64,000 bases of DNA from Nostoc sp. KVJ20. GTDB taxonomy: Bacteria; Cyanobacteriota; Cyanobacteriia; Cyanobacteriales; Nostocaceae. Below the pieces are notes generated by a model. It saw only the letters and a program-made list of their open reading frames with translations. It was not told the DNA's origin and did not search any database. This document shows, in pieces, positions 53,843 to 62,434 of this stretch. The stretch is from the NCBI RefSeq assembly GCF_001712795.1, contig NZ_KV757634.1:1-64000 (forward strand), in the 5' to 3' direction. The stretch's first letter is position 1. Every line of letters starts with the position of its first letter. The translations under genes were made by a program, and so were the position numbers.

Positions 53843-55225
53843 TTAACCAAGAAGTTTCTTTATGAGTGGCAATTTGCCCTGATAAGGAGCGTATCGCCAT
53901 TTTAAATCTAGCCAGAAGGAGTTTTGCAATACACTTTTCTTATGGGAGAAGGTGTCAAAACTAGCTTTACCGTGATAGTTGCCAATACCGCTATCTCCTA
54001 CTCCACCAAATGGTAAAGACGAGACACCAACCTGCATCACTGTGTCGTTAATGCAGACTCCACCAGAGGAAGTTTCTTGCAAAACTCGCTTTTGCAGGTT
54101 TTTGTCTTGAGAAAATAAGTATAACGCCAAAGGTTTGGGTCTAGAGTTAATCAAGGCGATCGCTTCTGCAATATCAGTATATTCAATGATGGGTAGAATA
54201 GGGCCAAAAATTTCTTCCTCCATTACAGGATCTTCCAAAGAGACATGATCAATCACTGTGGGGGCAATATAACGCTCTGAAGGTTGATTTTCTCCACCGA
54301 TGATAACTTCAACATCTTTGAGAAAATTAACCAATCTATCAAAGTGTTTTTGGCTGATAATCCTAGCATAATCAGGACTGTTTATAGGATTATCGCCATA
54401 AAATTCTTTTAAAGATTTTGCCAGACCATCTATTAAATCTTTTTTGATTTTTTTATTAACTAAAAGATAGTCAGGGGCAATACAAGTTTGTCCAGCATTA
54501 ATAAATTTGCCCCAAGTAATTCGTCTGACAGTGTGTTCAAGATTAATGTCAGTATCTACGATACAAGGACTTTTACCACCCAATTCTAAAGTCACTGGTG
54601 TGAGATGTTTTGCCGCTGCTGCCATAATGATTTTACCGACGGCTGTGCCACCAGTAAAAAAGATATGGTCAAACTTTTCTGCAAGTAGTTTTTGACTAGC
54701 TTCCACGCCTCCTTCAACCACTGCAATATAAGCAGGGTCAAAATGTTTGGCAATAATCTTAGCAACAATATCAGACGTATGAGAAGCAATTTCTGAAGGT
54801 TTGAGAATTGCACAATTCCCGGCTGCGATCGCACCTATTAAAGGTGAGATAATTAACTGAAATGGATAGTTCCAAGGGCCGATAATTAACACAACCCCTA
54901 ACGGTTCTGGATAAATTTTTGCTGAGTATGAAAAGAAATCCCAAGAAACGGCTGCTTTTTTAGGCTTACTCCAGTTTTGAAGATGTTTTATAGCGTAATC
55001 AATTTCTTTAATTACACTTATTTCTGTAATATAAGTTTCCACTTGTGGTTTATGTAAATCCGCTTGTAATGCCTCAACTATTGCTTGTTCATGCTCAATT
55101 ATTGCTTGCTTGAGAGTTTTAAGTTGTTCAATCCGAAAAGTGACATCTTTTGTTTTGCCAGTTTGAAAAAACTCTCGCTGATTCTGGATAATTTCGCCAA
55201 CGTTAGATAATTCAGTGGTAATCAT
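53843..55225 (-). CDS. Aldehyde dehydrogenase (fatty-aldehyde type)
   Basis: The 460-aa NAD(P)-dependent dehydrogenase oxidises aldehydes to acids. Active-site residues are Glu214 in VTLELGGKSP and Cys248 in NAGQTCIAPDY; the cofactor region FFTGGTAVGKIIM precedes them. Its length and the class-3-like C-terminus (SFDTFSHKKSVLQ) place it with the short, membrane-associating fatty aldehyde dehydrogenases, and a basic Lys/Trp-rich end (FWLDLKWRYAPYQGKL) fits binding to membranes. In cyanobacteria such enzymes act on long-chain aldehydes or apocarotenals. ATG start at 55225. Not clearly in an operon. Confidence 0.93.
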   Translation of the reverse strand: MITTELSNVGEIIQNQREFFQTGKTKDVTFRIEQLKTLKQAIIEHEQAIVEALQADLHKPQVETYITEISVIKEIDYAIKHLQNWSKPKKAAVSWDFFSYSAKIYPEPLGVVLIIGPWNYPFQLIISPLIGAIAAGNCAILKPSEIASHTSDIVAKIIAKHFDPAYIAVVEGGVEASQKLLAEKFDHIFFTGGTAVGKIIMAAAAKHLTPVTLELGGKSPCIVDTDINLEHTVRRITWGKFINAGQTCIAPDYLLVNKKIKKDLIDGLAKSLKEFYGDNPINSPDYARIISQKHFDRLVNFLKDVEVIIGGENQPSERYIAPTVIDHVSLEDPVMEEEIFGPILPIIEYTDIAEAIALINSRPKPLALYLFSQDKNLQKRVLQETSSGGVCINDTVMQVGVSSLPFGGVGDSGIGNYHGKASFDTFSHKKSVLQNSFWLDLKWRYAPYQGKLPLIKKLLG

Positions 55226-55402
55226 TTGCTTGTCCGATAAAAAACTGTTTGTTTAATTTGATTGCTGCTAAATAAGCATATTTTTTATTGTTCTATTTTC
55301 TAATTGGAATATTTAGCTAAAAGTAAATACTAGTAAGGTTATAAATTATAAATTATCAGGATAAATAACTCTAAAATTCATAATTTATAATTACTAATTT
55401 TT

Positions 55403-56542
55403 TCATGTTTTGCTGGGTAGAAGCACAATAAACACACTACCTTTACCCAACTCAGAATTAAGGAGAATTATGCCTTGATGTGCCTCGACAATTCGACGAG
55501 CAAGGTACAATCCTAAGCCACTACCAGAAGTTTTGTGACTGCCTTGGCGAAATCGTTCAAATATGGTGGCTTGTTCTTCAGTGGGAATACCTGGGCCAGT
55601 ATCCGCTATCTCAATTCTAATGTAGTCACCAGAATTGGATTTTCCAGATAACTGAGATTGACTACTGTTGTCGAACTGGCGTTGAGAAGTAAAACGAATA
55701 GTAATAGAGCCAGAGTTGGTAAATTTGATCGCATTGCCTATGAGATTGGTGAATAGACGATGCAGTTCTAAGCGATCGCCCATCACTGTGTTTGACTCTT
55801 CAGTAAAATCTAAACTTAGGGACAGTGCTTTGTCTTGGGCTAGAGGTGATAATTCTCCCATTACTTCTTCTAGCAGTTGTCTCAGATTGACTGGTTGAAA
55901 TGCCAAACTTTTGCGACCTGCTTCAAAGCGATAAACTTCCAGTAAGGTATTGACCATAGAAAGCAGGTTGATATTGCTACGGGCCATGATTGCAATTACT
56001 TCCTGCATTTGCGTTGATAATGTTCCCAACGCGCCTTGCTGAAATAGCATCAACATGCGATCGGCGGCTACCAAGGGAGTGCGTAAATCGTGAGTGAGGC
56101 GGGAGACAAAATCTTCTCGCTGACGGGCAATTTCATCACGTTCATCCATACTATGCTTCAAACGCAGGAGCGATCGCACTCGTGCCAGCAATTCATCTAC
56201 TGTTACAGGTTTGCGGATAAAATCATCAGCCCCCAAGTCTAAACCGTGGGCGACATTGGGCGCATCATGGGCAGTTATCAGCAATATGGGGATATATTGC
56301 GGCAATTTCATCTCACCGCGAATATGCTTTGTGACTTCGTACCCATCCATACCTGGCATCATCAGATCCAGTAGAACCAAGTCACAAGGAGAAGCTTTCA
56401 ATTCTGCCAAAGCCGAAATCCCATTTTCTGCGGTGCTAACTGTGTAACCTTCTTCCTCCAAAATAGTTTTGATCAAAAACACGTTATCAGGAGAGTCATC
56501 AACAACCAGAATTTTGTCAGAGCGAGAAGATTGTGAAGTCAT
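55403..56542 (-). CDS. Response regulator-histidine kinase fusion
   Basis: The 379-aa hybrid has an N-terminal receiver at about 10-125 (Asp16 acidic pocket, phospho-acceptor Asp59 in LVLLDLMMPGMDGYE, Lys in FIRKPVTVDEL), followed directly by a kinase with H-box His151 in SRLTHDLRTPLVAADRM. The ATPase domain has N-box NLIGNAIKFT, G1 ADTGPGIP, F-box IFERFRQGSHKTSGSGLGL. There is no transmembrane or sensor domain, so the receiver probably controls kinase activity in the cytoplasm. This receiver-first architecture is common in cyanobacteria. ATG start at 56542. Confidence 0.93.
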   Translation of the reverse strand: MTSQSSRSDKILVVDDSPDNVFLIKTILEEEGYTVSTAENGISALAELKASPCDLVLLDLMMPGMDGYEVTKHIRGEMKLPQYIPILLITAHDAPNVAHGLDLGADDFIRKPVTVDELLARVRSLLRLKHSMDERDEIARQREDFVSRLTHDLRTPLVAADRMLMLFQQGALGTLSTQMQEVIAIMARSNINLLSMVNTLLEVYRFEAGRKSLAFQPVNLRQLLEEVMGELSPLAQDKALSLSLDFTEESNTVMGDRLELHRLFTNLIGNAIKFTNSGSITIRFTSQRQFDNSSQSQLSGKSNSGDYIRIEIADTGPGIPTEEQATIFERFRQGSHKTSGSGLGLYLARRIVEAHQGIILLNSELGKGSVFIVLLPSKT

Positions 56543-56927
56543 ATAGATGCAAGGTACGGGGTAAAAGTAAATTTTTAGGAAAACTGGTTTATTGGTATAG
56601 TTTTGTAGGTATTCCCTTTAGATAAACTTCTTCCGAAGAAAAATTGTTGAGCAAGAAATTTATATAAATGTGTTTTAAAAACTACTTCACTTACCTTTTT
56701 AGCAGATAGCCACAAGCTAATTGAATTATGGCTCGTAAATTTATAGAACTGAATACAGAGGATAGCGACACGATTTTAGTATCAGTTTAGTAAATAGATA
56801 TATCAGTAGGTCAGATATTGGCTACTGACTATTTACCTGTAAAAAAAAGTAAAAATCAGCTTTGATGCTGTACATTGCAAGAAAATTATAGTCAAATTTG
56901 TCAAAATTTCTGGATATTGATTCGACT
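56543..56927. promoter_or_regulatory. Gap upstream of the TIR-AAA unit
   Basis: This AT-rich gap of about 385 bp separates the divergent kinase gene and the TIR gene and must hold the promoter of the two-gene unit. No repeat or palindrome stands out and no small ORF is convincing. Confidence 0.4.
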
Positions 56928-58511
56928 ATGCCAACTTTGCCAGCAGCCAGCAAAAATGCCAGATTTTTCATCAGCTATCGCAGTCAAGATCCAGATTTGA
57001 GCCTGGCCCATAATTTTTATGAAGCTCTTAAAGCTGCTGGGCACGAAGCATTTATGGCAGGTGAGAGTATTCGCTTGGGAGAAAAATGGCCCCAGCGCAT
57101 TGATGAAGAATTAAAACTATGTGATTACTTTTTGTTGCTGTTGTCTGAGCGATCGGCAACTAGCGAGATGGTGACAGAAGAGGTGAGACAGGCTAAAGAG
57201 TTACGGGATGGCAGTAATCACTATAAGCCAGTGATTTTGCCTATTCGCGTTAACTTCCCTTGGAGTAAGCCACTGAACTATGATTTGCGGGGCTATTTAC
57301 AACAGGTTCAGCAGCGAGAGTGGAATTCACCTGCCGATACTCCCAGAATTTTACAGGAAATTTTTAGTTTACTGACAGATGGAGATACAAAAAGATTGGC
57401 AAATGGGGAGATGGGGAGAGAAGAAAGTAGTTATTCTTTCCCTTCATCACCCTTCCACCCTCTGACTCTTTCACCGCCTGTGCCAGTGGCAGAACCAGAA
57501 TTGCCTGAAGGGCAGGTGGATTTGGCTTCGGCGTTTTATATTGATCGCCCTCCCATCGAATCTCGCTGCTACGAGGCAATTTTGAAGCCAGGATCTTTGA
57601 TTCGGATCAAAGCGCCCCGGCAGATGGGTAAAACTTCACTCATGGCGCGGATTCTTCATCAAGCGTCACAACAAGATTATCTAACCGTGCCTTTGAGCTT
57701 TCAATTAGCAGATGGAAAGGTTTTTGCAGATTTGGATAAGTTCCTTCAGTGGTTTTGTGCCAGTGTCGGACGGAGGTTGAGGCTACCCAACAAGTTAGCA
57801 GATTACTGGGATGTGATTTTTGGCAGTAAGGACAATTGCACCGCTTATTTCGAGGAGTATCTCTTACCAGAAATCAACCAACCCCTAGCATTGGGATTGG
57901 ATGAAGTTGATCGTATATTTCAACATCCCGAAATTGCCGCAGACTTTTTTGGGCTGTTACGCGCTTGGCATGAAGATGCTAAAAACCGGGATATTTGGAA
58001 AAAACTGCGGTTGGTAGTAGTGCATTCCACAGAAGTTTATATTCCAATGAATATCAATCAATCGCCGTTTAATGTAGGCTTGCCGATTGAGTTACCAGAG
58101 TTTAACGCCCAACAGGTTCTTGATTTGGCACGAAGGCATGGACTCAATTGGAGTTTTACCCAAGTTGAACAACTAATGGCAATGGTGGGAGGACACCCCT
58201 ATCTTGTACGGGTGGCACTTTATCACATTGCCAGACAGGATACTACGCTCAATCTGCTTTTGCAAACAGCCCCCACAGAAGCTGGCCCTTATAGCGATCA
58301 TTTACGTCGGCATTTGTGGAATTTAGAACAGCGTCCAGAATTAGCTGCTGCTATCAAAAAGGTAGTTGCCAATACTAGCCCAGTTCGGTTGGATTCGATA
58401 CAATGCTTTAAACTACTCAGTATGGGCTTATTACAACAGCAAGGAAATGATGTAACGCCACGTTGTAATTTGTATCGTCAGTATTTTTGCGATCGCTTGA
58501 GAGTTAGGTGA
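56928..58511 (+). CDS. TIR domain-AAA_35 ATPase fusion
   Basis: From ATG 56928 the 527-aa protein has an N-terminal TIR domain at about 8-150: ARFFISYRSQDPDLSLAHNF, then a helix with LLSERSATSEMVTEEVRQA where the second Glu of VTEEV (about 85) lies where TIR NAD hydrolases keep their catalytic Glu. A Ser/Pro linker of about 40 residues follows. The AAA-like domain (PF14516 type) starts near 198: Walker A-like APRQMGKTSLMARI (about 229-242), Walker B ALGLDEVDRIF, then a helical STAND-like tail (SPVRLDSIQCFKLL). The TIR may act as an NAD-cleaving effector or as an adaptor. The next gene overlaps its stop. A TTG at 56898 would add ten residues. Confidence 0.92.
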   Translation: MPTLPAASKNARFFISYRSQDPDLSLAHNFYEALKAAGHEAFMAGESIRLGEKWPQRIDEELKLCDYFLLLLSERSATSEMVTEEVRQAKELRDGSNHYKPVILPIRVNFPWSKPLNYDLRGYLQQVQQREWNSPADTPRILQEIFSLLTDGDTKRLANGEMGREESSYSFPSSPFHPLTLSPPVPVAEPELPEGQVDLASAFYIDRPPIESRCYEAILKPGSLIRIKAPRQMGKTSLMARILHQASQQDYLTVPLSFQLADGKVFADLDKFLQWFCASVGRRLRLPNKLADYWDVIFGSKDNCTAYFEEYLLPEINQPLALGLDEVDRIFQHPEIAADFFGLLRAWHEDAKNRDIWKKLRLVVVHSTEVYIPMNINQSPFNVGLPIELPEFNAQQVLDLARRHGLNWSFTQVEQLMAMVGGHPYLVRVALYHIARQDTTLNLLLQTAPTEAGPYSDHLRRHLWNLEQRPELAAAIKKVVANTSPVRLDSIQCFKLLSMGLLQQQGNDVTPRCNLYRQYFCDRLRVR

Positions 58512-61342
58512 TGAACATAGAACAAAACCCAGCTTATGAATATCAAGTTGGTGGCAGTTTACCAGTTGATGCCCCCAGTTATGTAAAGCGTCAAGCAGAT
58601 ACAGATTTGTATGAAGCGTTGAAGGCTGGGGAGTTTTGTTATGTTCTAAATTCTCGGCAGATGGGCAAGTCTAGCCTGTGGGTGCAAACTATGCAAAGAC
58701 TACAAAACGAAGGTATTGCATGTGCTGCGGTTGACTTGACGAAGATTGGTAGCAAGCACGTTGCACCAGATCAATGGTATGCGGGTGTAGTACGTATTTT
58801 GGTAAGTGGTTTTGAGCTTTCAGGAAAGTTTAATGTACGAAGTTGGTGGCGCGATCGCGATCATCTTTCTCCGGTACAGCGATTGAGTGAATTTCTCGAA
58901 GAAGTTCTGCTAGTTGAAGTTGTTAAATCCATAGTCATTTTTGTAGATGAAATTGATAGTGTTATCAGCCTGAATTTTTCAACTGATGATTTTTTTGCTT
59001 TGCTCCGGTTCTGCTACAACCAGCGTGTTGATAAAGCAGCGTACAAACGCCTCACATTTTGTCTGTTAGGGGTAGCTACTCCCTCAGATTTGATTAAAGA
59101 TAAAAAGCGCACACCGTTCAATATAGGTCACGCAATTGAATTAAAAGGCTTTGAATTGCACGAAGTCCAACCTTTGGCTGAGGGATTGATGGGAAAAGTC
59201 AGCAATCCCCAAACAGTACTGCAAGAGCTTTTGGATTGGACCGGTGGTCAACCATTTCTCACCCAGAAGCTTTGTCAACTCATCCCAGACATAGTGGAGG
59301 TATCAGGGGTAGAAGAGTTAGTGCGATCGCACATAATTGACAATTGGGAATTCCAGGATGAGCCTGAGCATTTGAGGACGATACGTGACCGTCTTCTCAG
59401 AGATGAACAACGCGCGGGAAGACTATTGGGACTGTATCAGCAAATTTGGCAACATGGAGAGATGCCAGTTGATAATAGTTATGACCAGATAGAACTACGG
59501 CTGTCTGGTTTAGTTGTAGAGCAACAGGGTAATTTAAAGGTTTACAATCGCATCTATGCTGATGTTTTTAATCAAAACTGGATTGACAAGATATTAGCAA
59601 ATTTACGACCCTATGGTCAGGCTCTATCAGCATGGATAGGTTCGCAGAAAGATGAGTCATGGTTATTGCGTGGACAAGCATTACGCAACGCTCAAGATTG
59701 GGCTACCAACAAAAGTTTGAGCAGTGAGGATAATCAATTTTTAAATGCCAGCCTAGAGCTTGAGAGACGAGAATTAGAGGATGCTTTAAAGTCACACACA
59801 TTCAAGTTTAAACATGGAGAAGCATCCTCAGTAATTGAATTAATTACTGTATGTGAAAAGTATCCTGAAGAGGGACAAGATTATTTGCTCAATGGGTATC
59901 TTGAAACTTGGTTAGTAGGACAAGGAAAGACATACTTAGGAAATATATCACGTAAAATTGTGTCCGACTACAACCAAGAAATGCGTAAAGGTTTAGAGAT
60001 ATTTCTACGGGAATTGTGTGAAGATGCTGGAGTAGCTCCATATCCTGAAATCTCTGTTCAATCTCATAGTCTAGACTTTGGTGAATTACCAGTCGGTTCT
60101 CAAAAATGGGTTTCCTTAAAAATTAGTAATAATGGACGTGGATTTGCATGGGGAAATGTGAAACTTGAACCTCATCTTCCAGGTGTAAGTATAATTGATA
60201 ATTTCGATTCCTCTATTGATGAAAATTTTGATATTCAGTTGGATACGCTGTGGGTTAAACCAGGCGAATACCAAGGTTTTATTGTTCTTCTTTTAGAAGA
60301 AATTAATTATCCTTGCAGAATTTATATACATTATCAAGTCATCGAACTACAAGTTAGTATAGAGCCGATGCAACTAGATTTAGGATTTGTCCCACACGGG
60401 ACGCATTTAATTAAAAGCTCATTGAAAATCACTTGTGAACCTTCTGGTGGAAGGCTTAAGGGAACAGCTGTAACGTCTGATATGGCTCGATTAGAAGTAA
60501 AACCGCATATTTTTGAGGGTTCATTCTTAGAATTGTCTTTGGCCTTAGATACAACCTTTATAGAGGTAGGGAGCTACAATTTTATAATCTCTATACAAAC
60601 TAATACTGGAAATTATGAAGTACCCGTTTATTTTAGGAAACCTATAAGGCAAGATAGTATCATTATATCTGCTGCTAATGCTAGTATATTTATAGGATTA
60701 GTGATGTATTTAAGCCGGTTTTTTTTGCAGGGCTTATTAGGCTTATCAAAATTATCATACCTACCTGAATTTAGTCAAGTCAGTGCAGTTGATTTTTCAA
60801 AAAATCTACAAATTCAACAATTAACATACTTTATACTTGGTGTTATTATTACTATAGTAATCAGCAAACTAATATTATTTTACAGTAGTCAATATTTAAA
60901 CAAATATTTTACTTTTTTAAAAAAATATACATATGATAGGAGAAAAATTCTATTTGATAAATATACGAATACGATAATTTATGAAATAAACAAAATATTT
61001 AGGTATTTTAATAGAAATTATTATTATTGGATAATATTTTCATCTATAATACCATTAATTGTTTTTTATACTTGGCCTTTTTTCACACAACCTAATATTG
61101 GGAAAAATGTTTTAACGTTATCAAAGTTAATATCTATATTGTGGTCACTCATTATCTATATTACAGGCTTGTTATTAAAAATATTTGGATATATTGGTGC
61201 TAGCTTTATATTTATGTTTGATTTAATTACATATCCAACAACATGGATTGGCATTAATCAACCAGACGTTGGATGGTTAATGTTAGGTTTGCTTATAGGT
61301 GGAGTTTTAGGATGGACTTATGAACTCAAACGTATAAAATAA
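58511..61342 (+). CDS. AAA_35 ATPase with Ig-like domains and C-terminal membrane bundle
   Basis: The 943-aa product has an AAA-like ATPase at about 10-350 (Walker A NSRQMGKSSLW at about 48-58, Walker B SIVIFVDEIDSV at about 140-151), paralogous to the upstream gene. The helical stretch about 365-430 (SWLLRGQALRNAQDWATNK) is the conserved spacer seen in AAA_35-WD40 proteins, but here it leads to a helical module (about 430-510) and two Ig-like segments (about 515-610 and 615-710; PxxLDFGELPVGS and PMQLDLGFVPHGT), then four or five transmembrane helices (about 718-740, 772-793, 839-858, 870-905, 920-937). The TGATG overlap with the TIR gene implies translational coupling. A GTG at 58508 is an alternative start. 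Confidence 0.9.
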   Translation: MNIEQNPAYEYQVGGSLPVDAPSYVKRQADTDLYEALKAGEFCYVLNSRQMGKSSLWVQTMQRLQNEGIACAAVDLTKIGSKHVAPDQWYAGVVRILVSGFELSGKFNVRSWWRDRDHLSPVQRLSEFLEEVLLVEVVKSIVIFVDEIDSVISLNFSTDDFFALLRFCYNQRVDKAAYKRLTFCLLGVATPSDLIKDKKRTPFNIGHAIELKGFELHEVQPLAEGLMGKVSNPQTVLQELLDWTGGQPFLTQKLCQLIPDIVEVSGVEELVRSHIIDNWEFQDEPEHLRTIRDRLLRDEQRAGRLLGLYQQIWQHGEMPVDNSYDQIELRLSGLVVEQQGNLKVYNRIYADVFNQNWIDKILANLRPYGQALSAWIGSQKDESWLLRGQALRNAQDWATNKSLSSEDNQFLNASLELERRELEDALKSHTFKFKHGEASSVIELITVCEKYPEEGQDYLLNGYLETWLVGQGKTYLGNISRKIVSDYNQEMRKGLEIFLRELCEDAGVAPYPEISVQSHSLDFGELPVGSQKWVSLKISNNGRGFAWGNVKLEPHLPGVSIIDNFDSSIDENFDIQLDTLWVKPGEYQGFIVLLLEEINYPCRIYIHYQVIELQVSIEPMQLDLGFVPHGTHLIKSSLKITCEPSGGRLKGTAVTSDMARLEVKPHIFEGSFLELSLALDTTFIEVGSYNFIISIQTNTGNYEVPVYFRKPIRQDSIIISAANASIFIGLVMYLSRFFLQGLLGLSKLSYLPEFSQVSAVDFSKNLQIQQLTYFILGVIITIVISKLILFYSSQYLNKYFTFLKKYTYDRRKILFDKYTNTIIYEINKIFRYFNRNYYYWIIFSSIIPLIVFYTWPFFTQPNIGKNVLTLSKLISILWSLIIYITGLLLKIFGYIGASFIFMFDLITYPTTWIGINQPDVGWLMLGLLIGGVLGWTYELKRIK

Positions 61343-61477
61343 ATGCATCTAATATCTATAACAATTCAGCTATTATGATAATTTAAGAAACCAATTCAAT
61401 GGCACAAAATTGACAAAGGCAACTTTACTCTCATCTTTAAGAGGGATATCTAGCAAAAAACCGCTCTATACCTACGC

Positions 61478-62431
61478 TTATTTTCCAGAGTTTAGACTAT
61501 CCAAGACTTGTTGGAATTCTACTGTGGAAGGAATTGAGATCGCACTTTTATGAAGCATTTTTAGCACAGATGGTTCTTCTATCTTATTGATAACTTCGAC
61601 AATAGAGCTTGGCACTTCTCCAAATCGTGTTTCTAGAACTGTAATAATACTTTCTCTAGCATTTTCGACAATTCCTTCTTCTTTTGCTAGCCTTTCAATA
61701 CTAGTTACGTACCGCATTCTATCTGCCTCCTCGTAACTTCTTACTTCTGTTTTAAAACTAAGTGCCAACTCTTTTGGCAAAACCATTATCCAGTCGATAA
61801 ACCGAAATAGTTCCCGAATATCTTCCCGGCTATATCCCCGTTCATACAGCCGTCTGACTAGGCTTAGTTTCCACTGTAGCCGATTTTCTGGGTTTCGTTG
61901 CGTTGCCTTGGTCTTGAGATGCGCCATCACAATTACACCAAAGGGGTTGGTTGTTTGCTCTAGGGTTTCCCACCCTTGCTCATGGCCCAACAGTTTCGCC
62001 ACAGGGAAATCTAAGCTGACGCGACATCCGCCCAGTTGATAGCTGTAGCCGGAAGGTCGCCAATTGGGTTGTTCATCTGCTAAAACTGCTAAACTAATGA
62101 CTCGCTTTTTATGGCGGTCAAATAAGCGGTAATTATATGTGTACATCCGTTCGGCAAATTGGCTGTCATATTGCCCTTGGACTTCCACATGAACCAATAC
62201 CCAAGCTTCCTCTCCATCTAGTAGCCAAACTTTTGCGACTTTATCGACCAAACGCCGTCCAATTTCTGCATCCGGTTCTAGCTGTTGCAGTTCTGTGTCC
62301 AGAAATTCATAAGGTCGCGTCCAGTCAATTTCGGCATAAGCTTGGGTGAAAAAGAATTCCAGAAAGCGGGGAAAATATAGCTCAATGACTTCTTTCCAAG
62401 GACTATCGTAATCAGTAAGTTGCTCGGTCAT
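61478..62431 (-). CDS. Rpn-family nuclease/transposase-like protein (DUF4351 tail)
   Basis: This relative of recombination-promoting nucleases has a PD-(D/E)XK-like core. The 317-aa product has PWKEVIELYFPRFLEFFF near the N-terminus, then VAKVWLLDGEEAWVLVHVEV with the Glu-x-Gln motif (HVEVQGQ) near 81-87, Tyr-rich MYTYNYRLFDRH, and a C-terminal helical tail ending LETRFGEVPSSIVEVINKIE. It differs in subtype from the Rpn gene at 41593 (longer core, FLDTELQQL insert). It starts three bases after the ureC stop on the same strand, so it is probably read with the urease genes. Role unknown. Confidence 0.85.
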   Translation of the reverse strand: MTEQLTDYDSPWKEVIELYFPRFLEFFFTQAYAEIDWTRPYEFLDTELQQLEPDAEIGRRLVDKVAKVWLLDGEEAWVLVHVEVQGQYDSQFAERMYTYNYRLFDRHKKRVISLAVLADEQPNWRPSGYSYQLGGCRVSLDFPVAKLLGHEQGWETLEQTTNPFGVIVMAHLKTKATQRNPENRLQWKLSLVRRLYERGYSREDIRELFRFIDWIMVLPKELALSFKTEVRSYEEADRMRYVTSIERLAKEEGIVENARESIITVLETRFGEVPSSIVEVINKIEEPSVLKMLHKSAISIPSTVEFQQVLDSLNSGK

Positions 62432-62434
62432 GAA

